64,000 nt of DNA. Origin: Cristatella mucedo. Lineage: Eukaryota; Bryozoa; Phylactolaemata; Cristatellidae. This document shows positions 1 to 12,419 of this stretch, one piece after another (position 1 is the first letter of the stretch; every line of letters begins with the position of its first letter). Made by a program: the position numbers and the translations under genes. The notes beneath the pieces are model-generated. The model saw only the letters and a program-made list of their open reading frames with translations. It was not told the origin of the DNA and did no database searches. The stretch is taken from contig WPIO01000061.1 of NCBI GenBank assembly GCA_009760855.2, positions 1,193,501 through 1,257,500 of the forward strand, given 5' to 3'.

Positions 1-400
1 ACTTGAAACGAGCGGTTCACTGCCTTTTGACTCACTTCACTGAATCATAATAGTTTCGTAACGGAAGACAATGCTGCACTATCTTGACGCGTGATTGAAA
101 ACCGCCATCTTGCCGCGTGACGGAGGGAAGGACATTTTTTTGCTTTAATCAGTACAGCTTGCATGGGAAAGATTTCAGATATTCTGAAGGCATAATACTG
201 GATTGATATTGATCCATCTTGTAATAAACTATCCAGAGTACAAAGAACACGGCAGCAATCAGAAACTTATTTTAAGGAACATCTTAGGAGCCCGGCTCCA
301 CGTAAGCGACACAAAGTTGTTCTGGTTTCTCATTGGTACGCCTGGTAGTAGAAGAGCTGGCAGAGCCAAGCTACAAGCACAGATTTAGAGCTTCATATAA

Positions 401-535
401 GTATAGTCCATTTGTATAGAGAGCGCCTTGATTGAACTTAGTCTATATTCAAGCACTACACGTATGCCACGTGGCCCGAGCCCAAAACCTTGGTCGTCAA
501 AGGAGATCACCTTAACACTTGAACCAAATCAGGGT
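401..535 (-). mobile_element. SINE-1 copy, diverged
   Basis: On the minus strand it carries the tRNA-like head (degraded box B near ggcccgagcccaaaaccttgg) and the L2-like tail, recognisable from ccatttgtatagagagcgcc. It is diverged from the better copies at 36492 and 28806. Confidence 0.65.
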
Positions 536-898
536 GCTAAAGCTTACAGTTGCGTCACTTTTTTGAAGCCAATAAGTCTCAAAAGCCCAGAATTCAACGG
601 ACATCACTTACAGGGAAGCACGTCAGTGTAGCGATTCCTTTTCTTGTTGTTTGGAAGCAGTGCCACGTCCACACCACTTAAATCTGCCCGGTATGAGCAT
701 AGTGACTGCCATTCCTCGTCCAGCCGGTCTTTGTTCTTTAGGTGATCTTCCATATACGACTGCAAGTTGGTAGTTCAACGTCAATTTAATTATTCAAGCA
801 CCGTGTCAGAAGAAAGATTAGCACATGCACAATCAACAAAAGATGCACGAAATTACGGTAGACACAAGACTGAGGCATTCTACATTCGGCTTCTCACT

Positions 899-900
<2 letters not shown>

Positions 901-951
<51 letters not shown>
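901..951. repeat. (CT)n microsatellite
   Basis: An uninterrupted CT array of about 50 bases. Confidence 0.98.
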
Positions 952-953
<2 letters not shown>

Positions 954-1223
954 CATTTCTTTTGATCTATCCCAGCCCTCCAGTACGAAGAAATCTCACA
1001 ACTCCCTTGCTGTATGTATATCTGACATCCTCACACGGACGACAGCAATTTTTTTAAATTGAAAGATGATAAACCAACTTGTTAGTTATGGGCAAACCAT
1101 GTGTGACTCAGAAATTAAAAAAACTTAACACTAAAAATCGGGTCTGCGAGTATATCTCCTGTTGCGTCAGCAGGGAAATCTAGGTGTCTTTTACGAAGTG
1201 ACCTTTCGCTAGACGACCACATC

Positions 1224-1371
1224 TGGCCGAGCTGGTTTGACCCAGCTGTTAAGGTGCTCGCCCCGACCGAGGTCAGGCTGAGGTCGTGGGCTCGAGCCCC
1301 ATGGCATATGTGCAGCGCCTGAATAGAGATTACATTCTCTTCGGGTGCTATACAAATGAATTATAAATACA
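1224..1371 (+). mobile_element. SINE-1 copy nested in L2-A
   Basis: The tRNA-like head contains box A (ttaaggtgctcgcc) and box B (gaggtcgtgggctcgagccc). The tail ends gcgcctgaatagagatta and gctatacaaatgaattata. It splits L2-A exactly between gaccacatc and atcagcccc. Confidence 0.85.
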
Positions 1372-1410
1372 TATATATGCATATATATATGCATATATAT
1401 ATATATGGGG

Positions 1411-1469
<59 letters not shown>

Positions 1470-1471
1470 GG

Positions 1472-1514
<43 letters not shown>
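1372..1514. repeat. (TA)n array with two inverted copies of its right edge
   Basis: The array is interrupted at 1405 to 1419 and 1466 to 1480 by atggggctgatatat. This is the exact reverse complement of atatatcagccccat at the right boundary (1509 to 1523). Confidence 0.9.
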
Positions 1515-1517
<3 letters not shown>

Positions 1518-2288
1518 CCCCATTGCCAAGACTGCCTACTTTCCCCCAACCTAACGCTGCTAAAACTCGGGCTAGCTTAGACAGGGATATTAAATTCAAA
1601 TTTGTTTATGCATTTGTAACATCCCGTCTCAACTTCTAAAGCTCACTGCTCACTTGTCTACTGGCCTGTGCAATCAGGCGCTTGCAGTTGGTGTAAAACT
1701 CTGCAACTAGCCCTGTCTATCGTGAGCGTCGCAGTTGCCACATCATACCAGTTCTCAGCGACCTGCTCTGGCTTCCGATCAAGCCGTGTATAGACTTCAA
1801 GGTTGTGTCACTCACTTTTATGTCCGTTCCTTCTCTGGCTCAAGCCTACCTATTGGAAGTAGTCCGAATAGCCATCATGCCATCTGCTTTTCTGAATCAA
1901 TTTGTTTACCTACCCTTCGTACGAGCCTCAGATTCTTTGAAAACCGAGCTTATAGTTCATATGGTCCCAAGGCCTGGAACGCACTCCCGACGGATGCAAT
2001 GACATCCTCAGACTTGAATATATTTAAAAGAAAGCTAAAAACGTCCCTACTTTGATACCATTTGGCGGGTCCTTATGATTTGTTCATTATGTGCTCATGA
2101 ATGCTGAAACAGGGCATGCTGCCACTAATCACATGTACATGTTGATACTGTGCATATCACCCTAACCATGTTTTTGTTTGCTGAAATTAGGCATGCTTCT
2201 ACTCACCGTTTGATCATGCTTAGTTTACAGCACATTTAAAGTGCCCATACATTGAGTTCTCTGTGTTCGCTGAGCAAATGTATTATCA

Positions 2289-2300
2289 TGATTATCTCTG

Positions 2301-2352
<52 letters not shown>

Positions 2353-2440
2353 GCTATCTATGTATCTATTTATCTATCTATCTATGTATCTATCTACGTG
2401 TCTACCTATCTATCTATCTACGTATCTATCTCCATCTCAA
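2289..2440. repeat. (CT)n followed by (TATC)n
   Basis: A CT array of about 60 bases grades into imperfect TATC repeats (tctatctatgtatc and similar). Open frames here are artefacts. Confidence 0.95.
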
Positions 2441-3015
2441 TTTCTATCGCTCTACCAATGCCCAGCCCCCAAGCAGACTTTGCTGAGCTGCCCTGCAAAT
2501 ATTGTGCCAATTGTGCACGGTTTCCCAACTTTGTGTGAATTTGAGGCCGCTTAATATATGCTTCGAAAAAGCTAATACAAGTTTGTTAATGGTTACATTC
2601 TTTGATAGCCAATGCGATTAAGAAGTGTTTGCCGTCGAATGTCAACAGTTGTCCAGGCAAGCACCTCCTGCTGCTGTACTTAATAGCCAGCTTCTGTTAA
2701 ACGAGCGTTTAAATGGGTAGCTGTGGCTTGGTAATGAGTGAAAGCGAGACCAGGCTAGTGGTTCTCTTAACTGGGCTCTAGCAGTGCTGATCAGTTAGTT
2801 AAATTGCACAATGGTTGAAAGTTCGTGAAACCCGAAATATTTCTGTGTCTAAATGAATGGAGGACAATCATTGCACACTAATACGAACCTAATAGCAGAA
2901 CACAGGAATATTCTACAAAGTGGCCTGTATAATTGACAGTGCTTATGCAGTGTACCTTAGTACCTGCCGCTGATGGCGTTACCGCTATAGGAAAATTATT
3001 CCTGATCAACTGCCT

Positions 3016-3165
3016 ATAATAATAATAATAATAAGAATAATTCATTTGTTATAGAACTCCCAGAGAACTAATTCTCTTGATAGGCACTTTGAAATTGCTG
3101 CATTGGATGCATGATCGAATGGCTAGTGGTAGCACTCTCAATGACAAAAAGTATAACCCTAGAAA
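3016..3165 (-). mobile_element. L2-A 3' end
   Basis: An (AAT)n tail is followed on the plus strand by the antisense 3' hairpin (gagaactaattctcttgataggcac) and part of the 3' untranslated region. The copy is short and 5'-truncated. Confidence 0.75.
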
Positions 3166-3696
3166 CCTGTCACGCTCAAAAGACCTGATGTTTTACTTGG
3201 AGAGCTGCAAAGGATGCAAATTCTTGTCCAACTCGTTGTAATTGCTTGACTCACTAAAGCATTATTAGTCCATGCTTGATTTGCTGTGTTCGGTGATGTC
3301 CCTTCTGGATATCTGAATCTTTAAAATGCCACACTGGCTTGTGGTAAGGCTGCTGTTCCAATCTAGCAGCTAAGACCTTTTCCAATCAATGTGCCAGTCA
3401 AATCCAAGTAATCCCGAGTAATCGGTTCACCCAGTTTACTGTTGGGCCCATACATTTCTGGACTTGGAGAATCGACTCTGGTGGTTTCCGATCCTCGAAT
3501 GAAGACAGCTTTCGCTTAGCAGCGTTTCGATGCAGCTTCGACTTTGCTGGCTGCTGCTTGCTAATATTACAGATTCAAAGGCGCAGGCTGGGTCAATACC
3601 CTTCAGAGCAGGAAGTAAATGTGCTGGCAACAGAAAAAGGTTAGACCATAATTGAGCCGTAATGGGCGTAATAATGCACATGCCGTCGAATGCAAC

Positions 3697-3765
3697 ATAA
3701 TAGCCGTAAATGCTCTTCTGTCGCTATACGAAAAGAGGTTTTAAATCAGATAGTATTTTTTTCAA
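3697..3765 (+). mobile_element. SINE-2 3' fragment
   Basis: Only the tail remains: tagccgtaaatgctcttctg, tcgctatacgaaaagagg and aaatcagatagtatttttt match the SINE-2 ending. Confidence 0.7.
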
Positions 3766-3868
3766 GTGGCCACCTCAGCCACTTCCAACCCATTTTCTTT
3801 GACTCCCCCAAGCATCATATCGACCTTAAGATTCCGTCGGTGACCTTTATGTTCCTTTGTTCTATTGC

Positions 3869-4345
3869 TTTATTAATAATAAAAATAATATTGCACTTGA
3901 TAAAGCGCCCTCGGAGAACTAAATCTCTTTCTAGGCGCTTTACATTTGCTGCAAAATGATATGCAATAGAATAGTAAGTAAAATCATGCTTGAAAAACAA
4001 ACAAAATGAATAATATGGTTAGGGGTGACATGCACAGGGTCAGCATGCAAATGTGGTTAGTGGCAGCATGCACAGTGTCAGCACGCACAAGCACATCAAG
4101 GACGAATCACAGGGACCCACTAAATGCTGTCCTAAATAGGTGTGTTTTTAGGTCCCTTTTAAATGTGGTCAGGTCAGGGGATGTTCTGACGCAAGTCGGG
4201 AGGAAGTTCCAGGCTTTGGGAGCATACGAGCTAAATGCACGGTCTCCAAAGGATTTGAGGTTTGTACGAGGTATTTGTAGACTGTTGGATTCCGAAAAGC
4301 GGGTGGTACGATGCTTGGCCTGATTGGGGAGTATAGCTTTAGCCT
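3869..4345 (-). mobile_element. L2-A 3' end, 5'-truncated
   Basis: The antisense copy includes the AT-rich tail, the hairpin (gcgccctcggagaactaaat), the 3' untranslated region and the coding end (LKSFGDRAF-type peptide on the minus strand). It is close to the copies at 14.6 and 60.4 kb. Confidence 0.85.
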
Positions 4346-5237
4346 ATCCATCTGAAATATGTCAACCTCTACATACATGTTTTGATCCTACACGGCATCT
4401 ATCTTCAGCTTACAGCACGAGGGCGTCTACGTGTTGCTTGAGCTGAATAGCCGGGCCAGAGCACAATGAATTGTTGGGTGCATGCACCTTCGACAGGCAT
4501 ATCACAGAATTCGTTATGAATCTAAAGGGATTCGTTCGAGAGCAGGCGAGAAGAAAGTGCTGGCATACAGTATTTTGGGCATGCAACTGTCAGCCTAGTC
4601 CATCGGCTCACCAGAATCATGTGACCCGTCGACACGTCCATGCTGCATACAGCCGGTTCCTCACTCCTGCAATTAACAGACAGTTCAGTGACAGCAATTT
4701 GGTTCTGATTCGTGCAAAGCAGCTTTCATGCTAGTGCCAACAGACTTCCGTTGATGAAAGCTTGCCAGGGCGCTTGCACTGCCAGCAGTTGCACTCTAAA
4801 CACTTCCCAACAACACTCAATTGAAGCACTGCCAGCAGCAGCAGCAACTTTTGGCCAATAGCCAGCAGATTTAGCCTCTGCAGTCAGCTGCTGTTTCTGC
4901 AACATTAGCTGTCTGGTCTACGCAAATAAGAGCAAGAAAAAAGAGTCAGAAAGAAATTACTTAGCAAGAACTCTACTTCCATAGCTGTAAAAACAAGAAT
5001 CTGCGACATCTTGTATACATTGTTGACTTCACAACGCAACTGTAGCAAATTCTCAAGTGTAGAGTCTCGGAAGTCGGAGAACTCAATAAGTAAGCTTGTG
5101 AGACTTTTCTGATTTTGAGCTTGATCAGCAGCTAATGATGGTCAATTCTGAATTACTTTTTCTTAGTAACACTGCGCTAGGATAAGGAAGAGCATGGCTG
5201 GAATCGTGGAATTGCCTATATGGGAGTAATCAAGTTA

Positions 5238-5402
5238 AATTTTCACGCTCGTTTGGTAGAGTGGTGAGGTTGCCCGCCTTGAACCAAAGTCAAGGTGAAT
5301 GTCGTTGATGACTGAGGTCGTGGGCTTGATTCCCTTGGCATATGTGAAGCACCTAAATAAAGACCAAGTTTCTTTACGCGCTATACAAATGAATTATATG
5401 TA
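5238..5402 (+). mobile_element. SINE-1b copy
   Basis: The tRNA-like head has box B gaggtcgtgggcttgattcc and a roughly 20-base insertion (aaggtgaatgtcgttgatga) before it, shared with the copies at 8044 and 63529. The tail ends gctatacaaatgaattata. Confidence 0.75.
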
Positions 5403-6216
5403 TGTTTTCTAATTAATGTGAAAAACATATAGAAACTTGGAATAGGTGTATGTCCTTGTCACCAATAATAAATCTTTGTTCAATACGAACTCACGGCAGT
5501 CGCGATTTTCATAGGGGACCTCGAGGCTGTCAGCTTAAATTTGTGTGCTCAATATTTTCGAATTAATCTGCTCGGTGTGCCTAAGGCTTACTAGGTGGTC
5601 GTAACGCAGTGAGCAACCATTTTTGAGTTAAAAATCTGACTGATTTCTGGTAGGCTTGATTTCTGGTTAAAGGACCCTCAAAGCATGAGCACTTGAGATA
5701 CTAAAGGCTACCAGCAGAGGCCTTTGCAGGAAGACCATACGTATTCTACTGAAGTTTACTTCAATTAAACCCATCATACCCGAGACATAGCACAGAATAA
5801 GCAGCTCTGCCAACCCAAGCGAGGAAGGCAAAGACAGAAAGGAAGAACAGGCTTTGGCACTCGCAAAAACTGCTTGCATGTATAAATACAAACGATCTCC
5901 GACATCTGTACTGGGTGCCTGTTCCAAGAAATCCTCTCAAAATCATTCGACCTTATGCAACGAAATGCCTCTATTGATTAATCACGTGTCCCGCTCGACG
6001 TGCAGGAATCTCTGCAGGTTTGAGTTCCTGGTTTCCAGCAGTTTAGTTGTAGTATTTGCTCATGGTGCTTAGGCTTTGAAAGTCTAATTGCTACCAGACT
6101 GAGAGACAGTTTGAGAACCTGCTGGTAGCAAAACAGGTGCCTCACACCATCTACGTGAGGGTACCCCTAGATGAGGCCAATAAATACTGACGCCGGCAAA
6201 TATGGCCGTTTCGGCA

Positions 6217-7040
6217 TAATAATAACTATAATAGTACATTTAGTATAGTGCCCTAAGAGAATTCAATCCTTTTCCAGGCACTTTACATTTGATGCACACG
6301 AAGCATGATCGAATGCTAAGTAGTAACATGCTCAATGAAAGCAAGGATAGCATGGTTAGAGATGACATGCACAGGGTCAGCATGCAAATATGGTTAGCAG
6401 TAGCATGCCCAGTGTCAGCAGGCATAAAGCACACAAAGGACGAATCACATGAGCCCGCTAAATGCTTTGATAAACAGCTGCGTTTTAGTTTCTCTTTAAA
6501 TGTCATCATATCAGGGGATGTTGTGACGCCTGTCGGAAGTGAGTTTCAGGCTTTGGGAGCATACGAACTAAAACACAGTCTCCAAAGGATTTGAGATTCA
6601 TCAGATGTATAGGTAAACGATAAGATTTCAAAGATCAGGTAGTACAATGCTTAGCATGGTGGGGAGTAGATCTGATAGGTAGGCTACAGCCAAAGAATAA
6701 AAGGACCTAAAAGCTAGTGGCAAAACCTTTAAGTCAATGCGTTGCTTGACTGGTAGAAAGTGCAGGTCGGTGAGAAGTGGTGTGCTGTGGCAGCTGTGGT
6801 GCTTACGACAGACAACCCTAGCACCAGCTTTGCACCAACTGCAAACGGCTGATTGCACCGAAAGGCAAACTTGACTGTGAAGCTGAACTGGCCATCTAGT
6901 GAACGATCACTTTAGAACAGGACACCGATTTCTTGCAGATTCAACAGGAGATAAGCTGGCAGGGCCGATTGTCAGCGTTAACCGTTCCAATTTCTGAATG
7001 GCACTTTTTTGCACATAACTAGTAAGTTGGCTGTATCACT
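6217..7040 (-). mobile_element. L2-A LINE relic with an internal deletion
   Basis: Antisense L2-A runs from a degraded tail through the 3' untranslated region, the C-terminal region and back into the RT domain. About 90 bases of the consensus are missing near 6860. The copy stops at 7040, where an L2-B copy in the opposite orientation begins. Confidence 0.8.
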
Positions 7041-7325
7041 CGTGCAAGGGCAACTACTCTCCTGCCGCCGACTATGGCACACCCTTTTCAGCCGCCCTGA
7101 GTTGCTACTTTCATGTTACTCACTACCTCTACTGCTCTTCTGACTCTGCTATGCTTCCCACTTTTTCTTTGTTGCGTGAGACGAAGTCTTTTGGCTACCG
7201 AATGCGTACCGAAAGCCGCTTAGGCTGTGAGTACGCTATACAAAACTCTCCTGCATAGCTCACACATAGTATTTGTGCCTTTTTTCGGAGTTACAGATGC
7301 AGATACATTACATAAAATTACATTC
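7041..7325 (+). mobile_element. L2-B 3' end
   Basis: It matches the copies at 19.1 and 35.7 kb: coding end, then aaagccgcttaggctgtgag, gctatacaaaactctcctgc, ggagttacagatgcagatac and an ATTACAT-rich tail. It abuts the L2-A copy on its left, so it may have inserted into it. Confidence 0.8.
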
Positions 7326-7700
7326 AGTTTCAGGTAGTCACCAAAAGATGGCGTTCTGGTGTGCTTCACTGCCACCCGGAGCCGTATATCTAAACCGTCA
7401 CTCAAAGCATAGGCTGCAGGGCAGTTGTACCTTTCTTGCTGAAGCACAAATCAAAAGTATCGAGTAGGTTGAAGCATAGCACCTATTAGTTTTCGTATTG
7501 ACCTTATTTCGTCTGGTCCTTCGATATCCTGCCAATTCTGTCAGTGACAACAGGAATTCTGCTAGCCTCTAAATATCGAAATAACTCTACTGGGGAAGCT
7601 GCCAGCCTTGCAAGTGGGCGTCAGAGGAGTGAGCAGCCATGTCTGCTTGATAGTTAGAGGTCACGCAGTGCACGATCAAGATTTACATGCACGATGGTAG

Positions 7701-7877
7701 AAAAAATACTAGCTGATTTAACAGCCTCTATTGTATAGCAACAGAAGAACCCTGACGGCTATCACCACCGCTTGCAGTGGCGATAAAGAATCCCCCACCG
7801 CAGGATTCAAACTCACAAGCTCGGGACCGAAGTCATGAAAAGCAACCGCCTTACCAAGTGTGCCATCATGGCTCACC
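7701..7877 (-). mobile_element. SINE-2 copy, full length, with target-site duplication
   Basis: The antisense element runs from actagctgatttaacagcct to the tRNA-like head ending atggctcac. The flanks share gtagaaaaa (7697 to 7705 and 7878 to 7886), a 9-bp target-site duplication. Confidence 0.85.
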
Positions 7878-8043
7878 GTAGAAAAAGGGCACATTCACTC
7901 GTGCAGGGAGGGCAACAGTTGTATGCCCGAACACACAATCGTGCAGAGTGACAGGTAAGGGGCCATCGTAGTTCTGCTTGCAGAGAATTATTTGGCAAGG
8001 ATTATTCGCCATCACACAAAAAATGAATACTTGTCATTTGCAC

Positions 8044-8192
8044 TGATTTGGTCCAGTAGTTAAGGTGCTCGCCCTGAAGGTCAGAGTGAACGTATTTGAT
8101 CACTGAGGTCGTGGCCTCGAGCCCTGTGGCATAGGTAATGCGTCTGAATAGAGATTAATTTCTCTTAGGAGGCTATACAAATGAATTACGTT
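8044..8192 (+). mobile_element. SINE-1b copy
   Basis: The head has ttggtccagtagttaaggtg and box B gaggtcgtggcctcgagccc with the 20-base insert of subfamily b. The tail is ggctatacaaatgaatta. Confidence 0.8.
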
Positions 8193-9689
8193 TTATATCT
8201 TTTTGTATTTAGTGTTGTACAAGCTATCGACAATAAAATTGCTTCAATCTGTAGAATAATTCGTAGCTAGTCTGAACGGATTGTTCTATGGTGGTTTAAA
8301 CAGCTTAGGAGCTATAAATATGCACAAAAGTACAGTGAACCGATAAAATATCAAAATTTGAATCGTGTAAACTGCATCGCCTTGGCGAATGTCATTCTTT
8401 GTCTAATCGCCTGGGCTCTTTTTGAGCACATTCAGACTGCCCATTTGACCAAGACTTATTTTGGACTCATCTTAAACCTCAAAATGACCTTCACACTGTA
8501 TACCCGTAGGCTGCAAAATAAGACCGACATGAGCGGCTCCTAGCTGCTTATGCTGGATTCCCACTCTTTATTGGTCATGTTTCCTCATTTTCATTCACTG
8601 TGGTGGTCCTTGCATGAGGCCTTAGCAACAGCATGTGCAATGAGTCAGGTGTTAATAACGGTCGACAGAAAATACAGGTGTACGGCTCAAGGTGGGCTTA
8701 CCAAGCTTTTGGCTTACTTCGGCTACTTGGCAGAGTCGGGCATACAGGCTGTCTAGCTGCAACTACTGCCGACCGTTAGGTGCCAGAAGGGCTAACTTGA
8801 CTGTCTCTGACGATGGTGGTATCAAGGATATCTTCACTTGAAGATTTTAGAGTAGCCACTACTAATTATTCATTAAATGCAAGTCTCAAGGCAGAACAAG
8901 ATGCTAGCCAGCAATCGAATCGAGCGTCAGTTCTCTCATTGAAAGGGCTCATCAGGAGTCCATCGGTAAAGTCTCTAGCCGGCCGAGAGAGAAATAGCTG
9001 ATTGGTTATTCGCTTTGCATCGATATGAATTTCCTAGCCCTATTGACTCCAAAAAGCGAACGAGCATTCCAGCTCAAATTTCGGACAAGTCATAATCTGT
9101 AAACACCTGTATGGCTTAAGGACTTTGGTCTGCTTTGCAATAGTCGTAAGGACTTCAGTGACATGCTGTTGAAGGCATGCCCTGTCGATTTCACAAAAGT
9201 AACAATGATCATTTGATCCCGCCAAGTGGCAAACGTTCAAGTAACAAACCAACTTTGATTGACATAAATCCATAAATAGAGTAACTGAAGTGGTCGTCAC
9301 TGAACTATCTGTATCACGTGGTCGAGCAGTGTAGCCCGTGGCCTATCTCCTAGACCAGGAAGCATTACGGTGACGTTGCGATCTGATTACAACTTGCTTT
9401 TTGTTGCATTGTCATTGCACAAGACATATAATAAGATAAATTTGTAATGTCAAACCTGCTTTTAAAATTTAAACCTTACAATTTAAACTGATTTTGGTCA
9501 CCCACCAATGTTAACACCCACATTCCCAAGAAACCAATCGAGTACTTTGTTGTTACCAATACTGCATCGAGGCCATCTCTCTTTCTAGTATAAATCAGCA
9601 GTCACTTTGAGGCAAGAGATGAACTGGTACAAAAAACAGGATTCTCAGAGTGCTGCAGTTGCTGCTTCGCTGATGCTGTTCTATCAATA

Positions 9690-9693
9690 TGGC

Positions 9694-9727
<34 letters not shown>
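9690..9727. repeat. (CTG)n trinucleotide repeat
   Basis: About 12 CTG/GCT units. The polyGln and polyAla frames across it on the minus strand have no supporting context. Confidence 0.95.
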
Positions 9728-9730
<3 letters not shown>

Positions 9731-10587
9731 CCGCCACCAGCTGGTGAACTGATGATAGATACCTGCAGACGTGGAAGCGAGGCATCCGTGGGCCATATTC
9801 ACGGGGCCACGACGTATTGTTCAGAGGAAGGCAGTAGCTGAGCTTTTGTGACATTGCCGAGATGATGCAATGTACAACCTCAACGATAGCAGAGCTGACT
9901 AGATCAACTATTGACCAAGAACAAAGCAAGACTGTGCTGGACAGCCTGAGGGCCTGGCAGTCAGGAGAGGTATGGGTGGTGGCTACTGAATGATGGAATT
10001 GATTTAAGCAGCAATGGCCAATCGCCACAACCGGCCTACAGAAGACGGCAATTATGAGCATTTAAGGATTATCGGTCGCCTAAGGTCACAAGCTGCTGCT
10101 GCTCCTATCTCGAAGCCATTTACTCAATCAAGCTAGACAGCCAGCTACACCGAGCGACCTCTGACTGGTGGCACCGATGCTGGACCACTGAAGTCCCCAA
10201 ACAATTAAGTAAACGGTGGCCTGCTTGCATCTTAGTCCTTGTCCTCCTCACTCATTCACACAGGAGTGCTCATCTGTGGCAGGCTAGTTTCTTAGTCGCA
10301 CTGCTATTTGGTCAGCATGTGATAGGCTATAACCACCATTCGTGAGTAGTTTCGATAAGCTGCCACTGATAGCTTAGGGAGGGGAAAGCTACCACAGGTC
10401 ATGTTTCTGTATACATGATCACTGTGCAGATGCTTTAAACCTGCAGCAATGATGAAATACCCAGTGGAGATTGTAGGAAATGCACTAACAATCCAGGAGA
10501 AGAATAGGGCCAAATAGCCTTATTGTCCGAGGACCCCACTCTTAAGTCAATTCGTTTTGATGGACCTCGTCACGCTCGATCCTCTCG

Positions 10588-10675
10588 TTTAATATTAACA
10601 CATTTGATATAGCACCCTCAGAGAACTCAATCTCTTTCTAAGCACTTTATATTTGATGCAAAGGAAAGTATCCAT
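10588..10675 (-). mobile_element. L2-A 3' terminal fragment
   Basis: Antisense hairpin (agcaccctcagagaactcaa, tctctttctaagcacttta) with a degraded tail. Confidence 0.7.
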
Positions 10676-11144
10676 TCATTCCGCCTTTACTCTAAAGGGC
10701 TACTGGCCACTTCACCGCTTGCCTTCTTAAGATTTATTTATAGGATTATACTCAAAGAGGAGCTATTGAATTAAAAGACATAAATATCTTGCTCCACATT
10801 CTGTTGGCAGCAGAAATTTGTAAATAACAGCGGAAATGTAATCCAGTTTTCTCGCCCTCGGTGAGACTGCAATGTTCCACTCTTGTGGTCTCATTATGGC
10901 ATTTCTAGAATACCGGCGGATTGCCATCTTTCCTTGAGTGCACGATACTATGGGCCGTTTGGTTATGGCTAGTCAAAACAGAGAGGATGCAGATTCTGAA
11001 GGCTGCAGGATTCGGTCTGGGGACCTCATGGTCACAAACACGTTGCAATCGCCATTAAACCACTGGGACCAGCCTCATAATTAACAGGGGTCTGGGAGTA
11101 GGCAGCACGGACTCCTGAGTCCTGACCTCCAAAAAAATTTTAAG

Positions 11145-11302
11145 ATAGAGGCTAGCTGATTTAGCATTGTATAGCAGGTAGAAAAGCCATAGCCACCATC
11201 ACCCCCGTTCTCGTTTGCCGACGGCAATTCAGAATTACTTGCTGCAGGACTCGAACCTAAGTCCTGGATCATGAAGTGCAAGCACTCTACCCTTTGGCCT
11301 AA
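11145..11302 (-). mobile_element. SINE-3 copy
   Basis: On the minus strand the tRNA-like head has ggttcgagtcctgcagcaag, and the tail resembles SINE-2 (aaatcagctagcctc). Related heads occur at 21.66 kb and at the window end. A possible further fragment lies at 10985 to 11085. Confidence 0.55.
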
Positions 11303-11709
11303 ATAGAGAACAATGTGCTCTCCAGCTCCAGTCAATTCGATGGAAATGATGGAATTAGTGCAATTCTTGGCTGTGCCAACTTTTTCCCTAACTATGACTA
11401 GGCAGAAAAAGTGTCGAGAAACAAAATAAATTATTTAAGCGGTGGCACTAATATTTATTAATGGTCTATCTAAGTGTGACCAAAACGCTGGGGAGTGTTA
11501 AAAATCTTTTTCTAACTAATCGCCCACCCTGCCTCATTTTTAAACAGCACAGCTTATTTTTCCATCAATAAATTCGATATGCGGTTAAAAAGATGGCAGT
11601 CAATTCGAATAGCTAGCGCTTGCCCCATCTCAAAAGGAGAGTTTTAGAACACAAAATATCGATCGGAAACTCTGAGAAGCCTCTAAATTTAAGGATCTCT
11701 ACGTGGTCC

Positions 11710-12210
11710 ACTTCTTTTCAAAATGTATACTCTCCTTCTTGCTGATGTAATAGACAAACACAATCTAGGGTTTCAGATCTATGCAGACTACACGAAGCTG
11801 TACGTGTGCTTTGATCTCTTCCGGCCTTCTAGCACATCAAACTGTTCCATCTCCCTTGCAGTATACATTGATGAAATTTACACTTGTATGGCTACAAACT
11901 CTTTCAGGCTTAATGACTATCAAGCCATCTTACTAATTGTGGGCAAAGCTAGTGTTATTTAGAAATTGGCAAATCCAACCCGCACATGGGATTCAGCTAA
12001 CAAATCTCCGGTAGCATCTCCATGCAATTATGCAATGCCATGTTCAAAAGTGACCATCTACTACACTACGACTTTAAATCCGCAGTCAAGTTTACTTACT
12101 CTCAGCTACATAACATAGCGAAAAATTGGCCACCTTAGGCAAGGATATCTTATCCAAAGTCAGCAATGCATTTGTGACATACCGTATCGACTATGTGCGG
12201 TGCTTTTCAA
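11710..12210 (+). mobile_element. L2-A RT-domain relic
   Basis: Peptide YADYTKLYVCFDLF (about 11780 to 11820) corresponds to YADDTQLYLCF of the family with the second catalytic Asp changed to Tyr. The reading frame is broken soon after. Confidence 0.75.
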
Positions 12211-12419
12211 CTTTCCCTTGTTATTCTGCTCTGTAATATAGCTGTAATATGTTGATATGTAATATGTTGATAGCCTAAAGAGTGATGCATTCGAGTGACT
12301 GTTAAAGCTTCAAACTAGAGAATTTCAAGTATTGACCCGTAGGCATAACTTGTGGAGTAGGCATATATTGTTTACTAATATGCCATCACCTAAGACAATC
12401 TCTTGGCTGTCTTTTCTAC

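Larger units (their letters stand above)
975..2252 (+). mobile_element. L2-A LINE relic interrupted by SINE-1 and a TA array
   Basis: Sense L2-A sequence runs from 975 to 1223 (end of the RT domain, matching the 14.8-kb copy) and resumes at about 1513 to run through the C-terminal region (SYGPKAWNALPTDAMTSS at about 1955 to 2010) and most of the 3' untranslated region to about 2252. The gap is filled by a SINE-1 insertion and a TA array. Frames are broken throughout. Confidence 0.8.
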
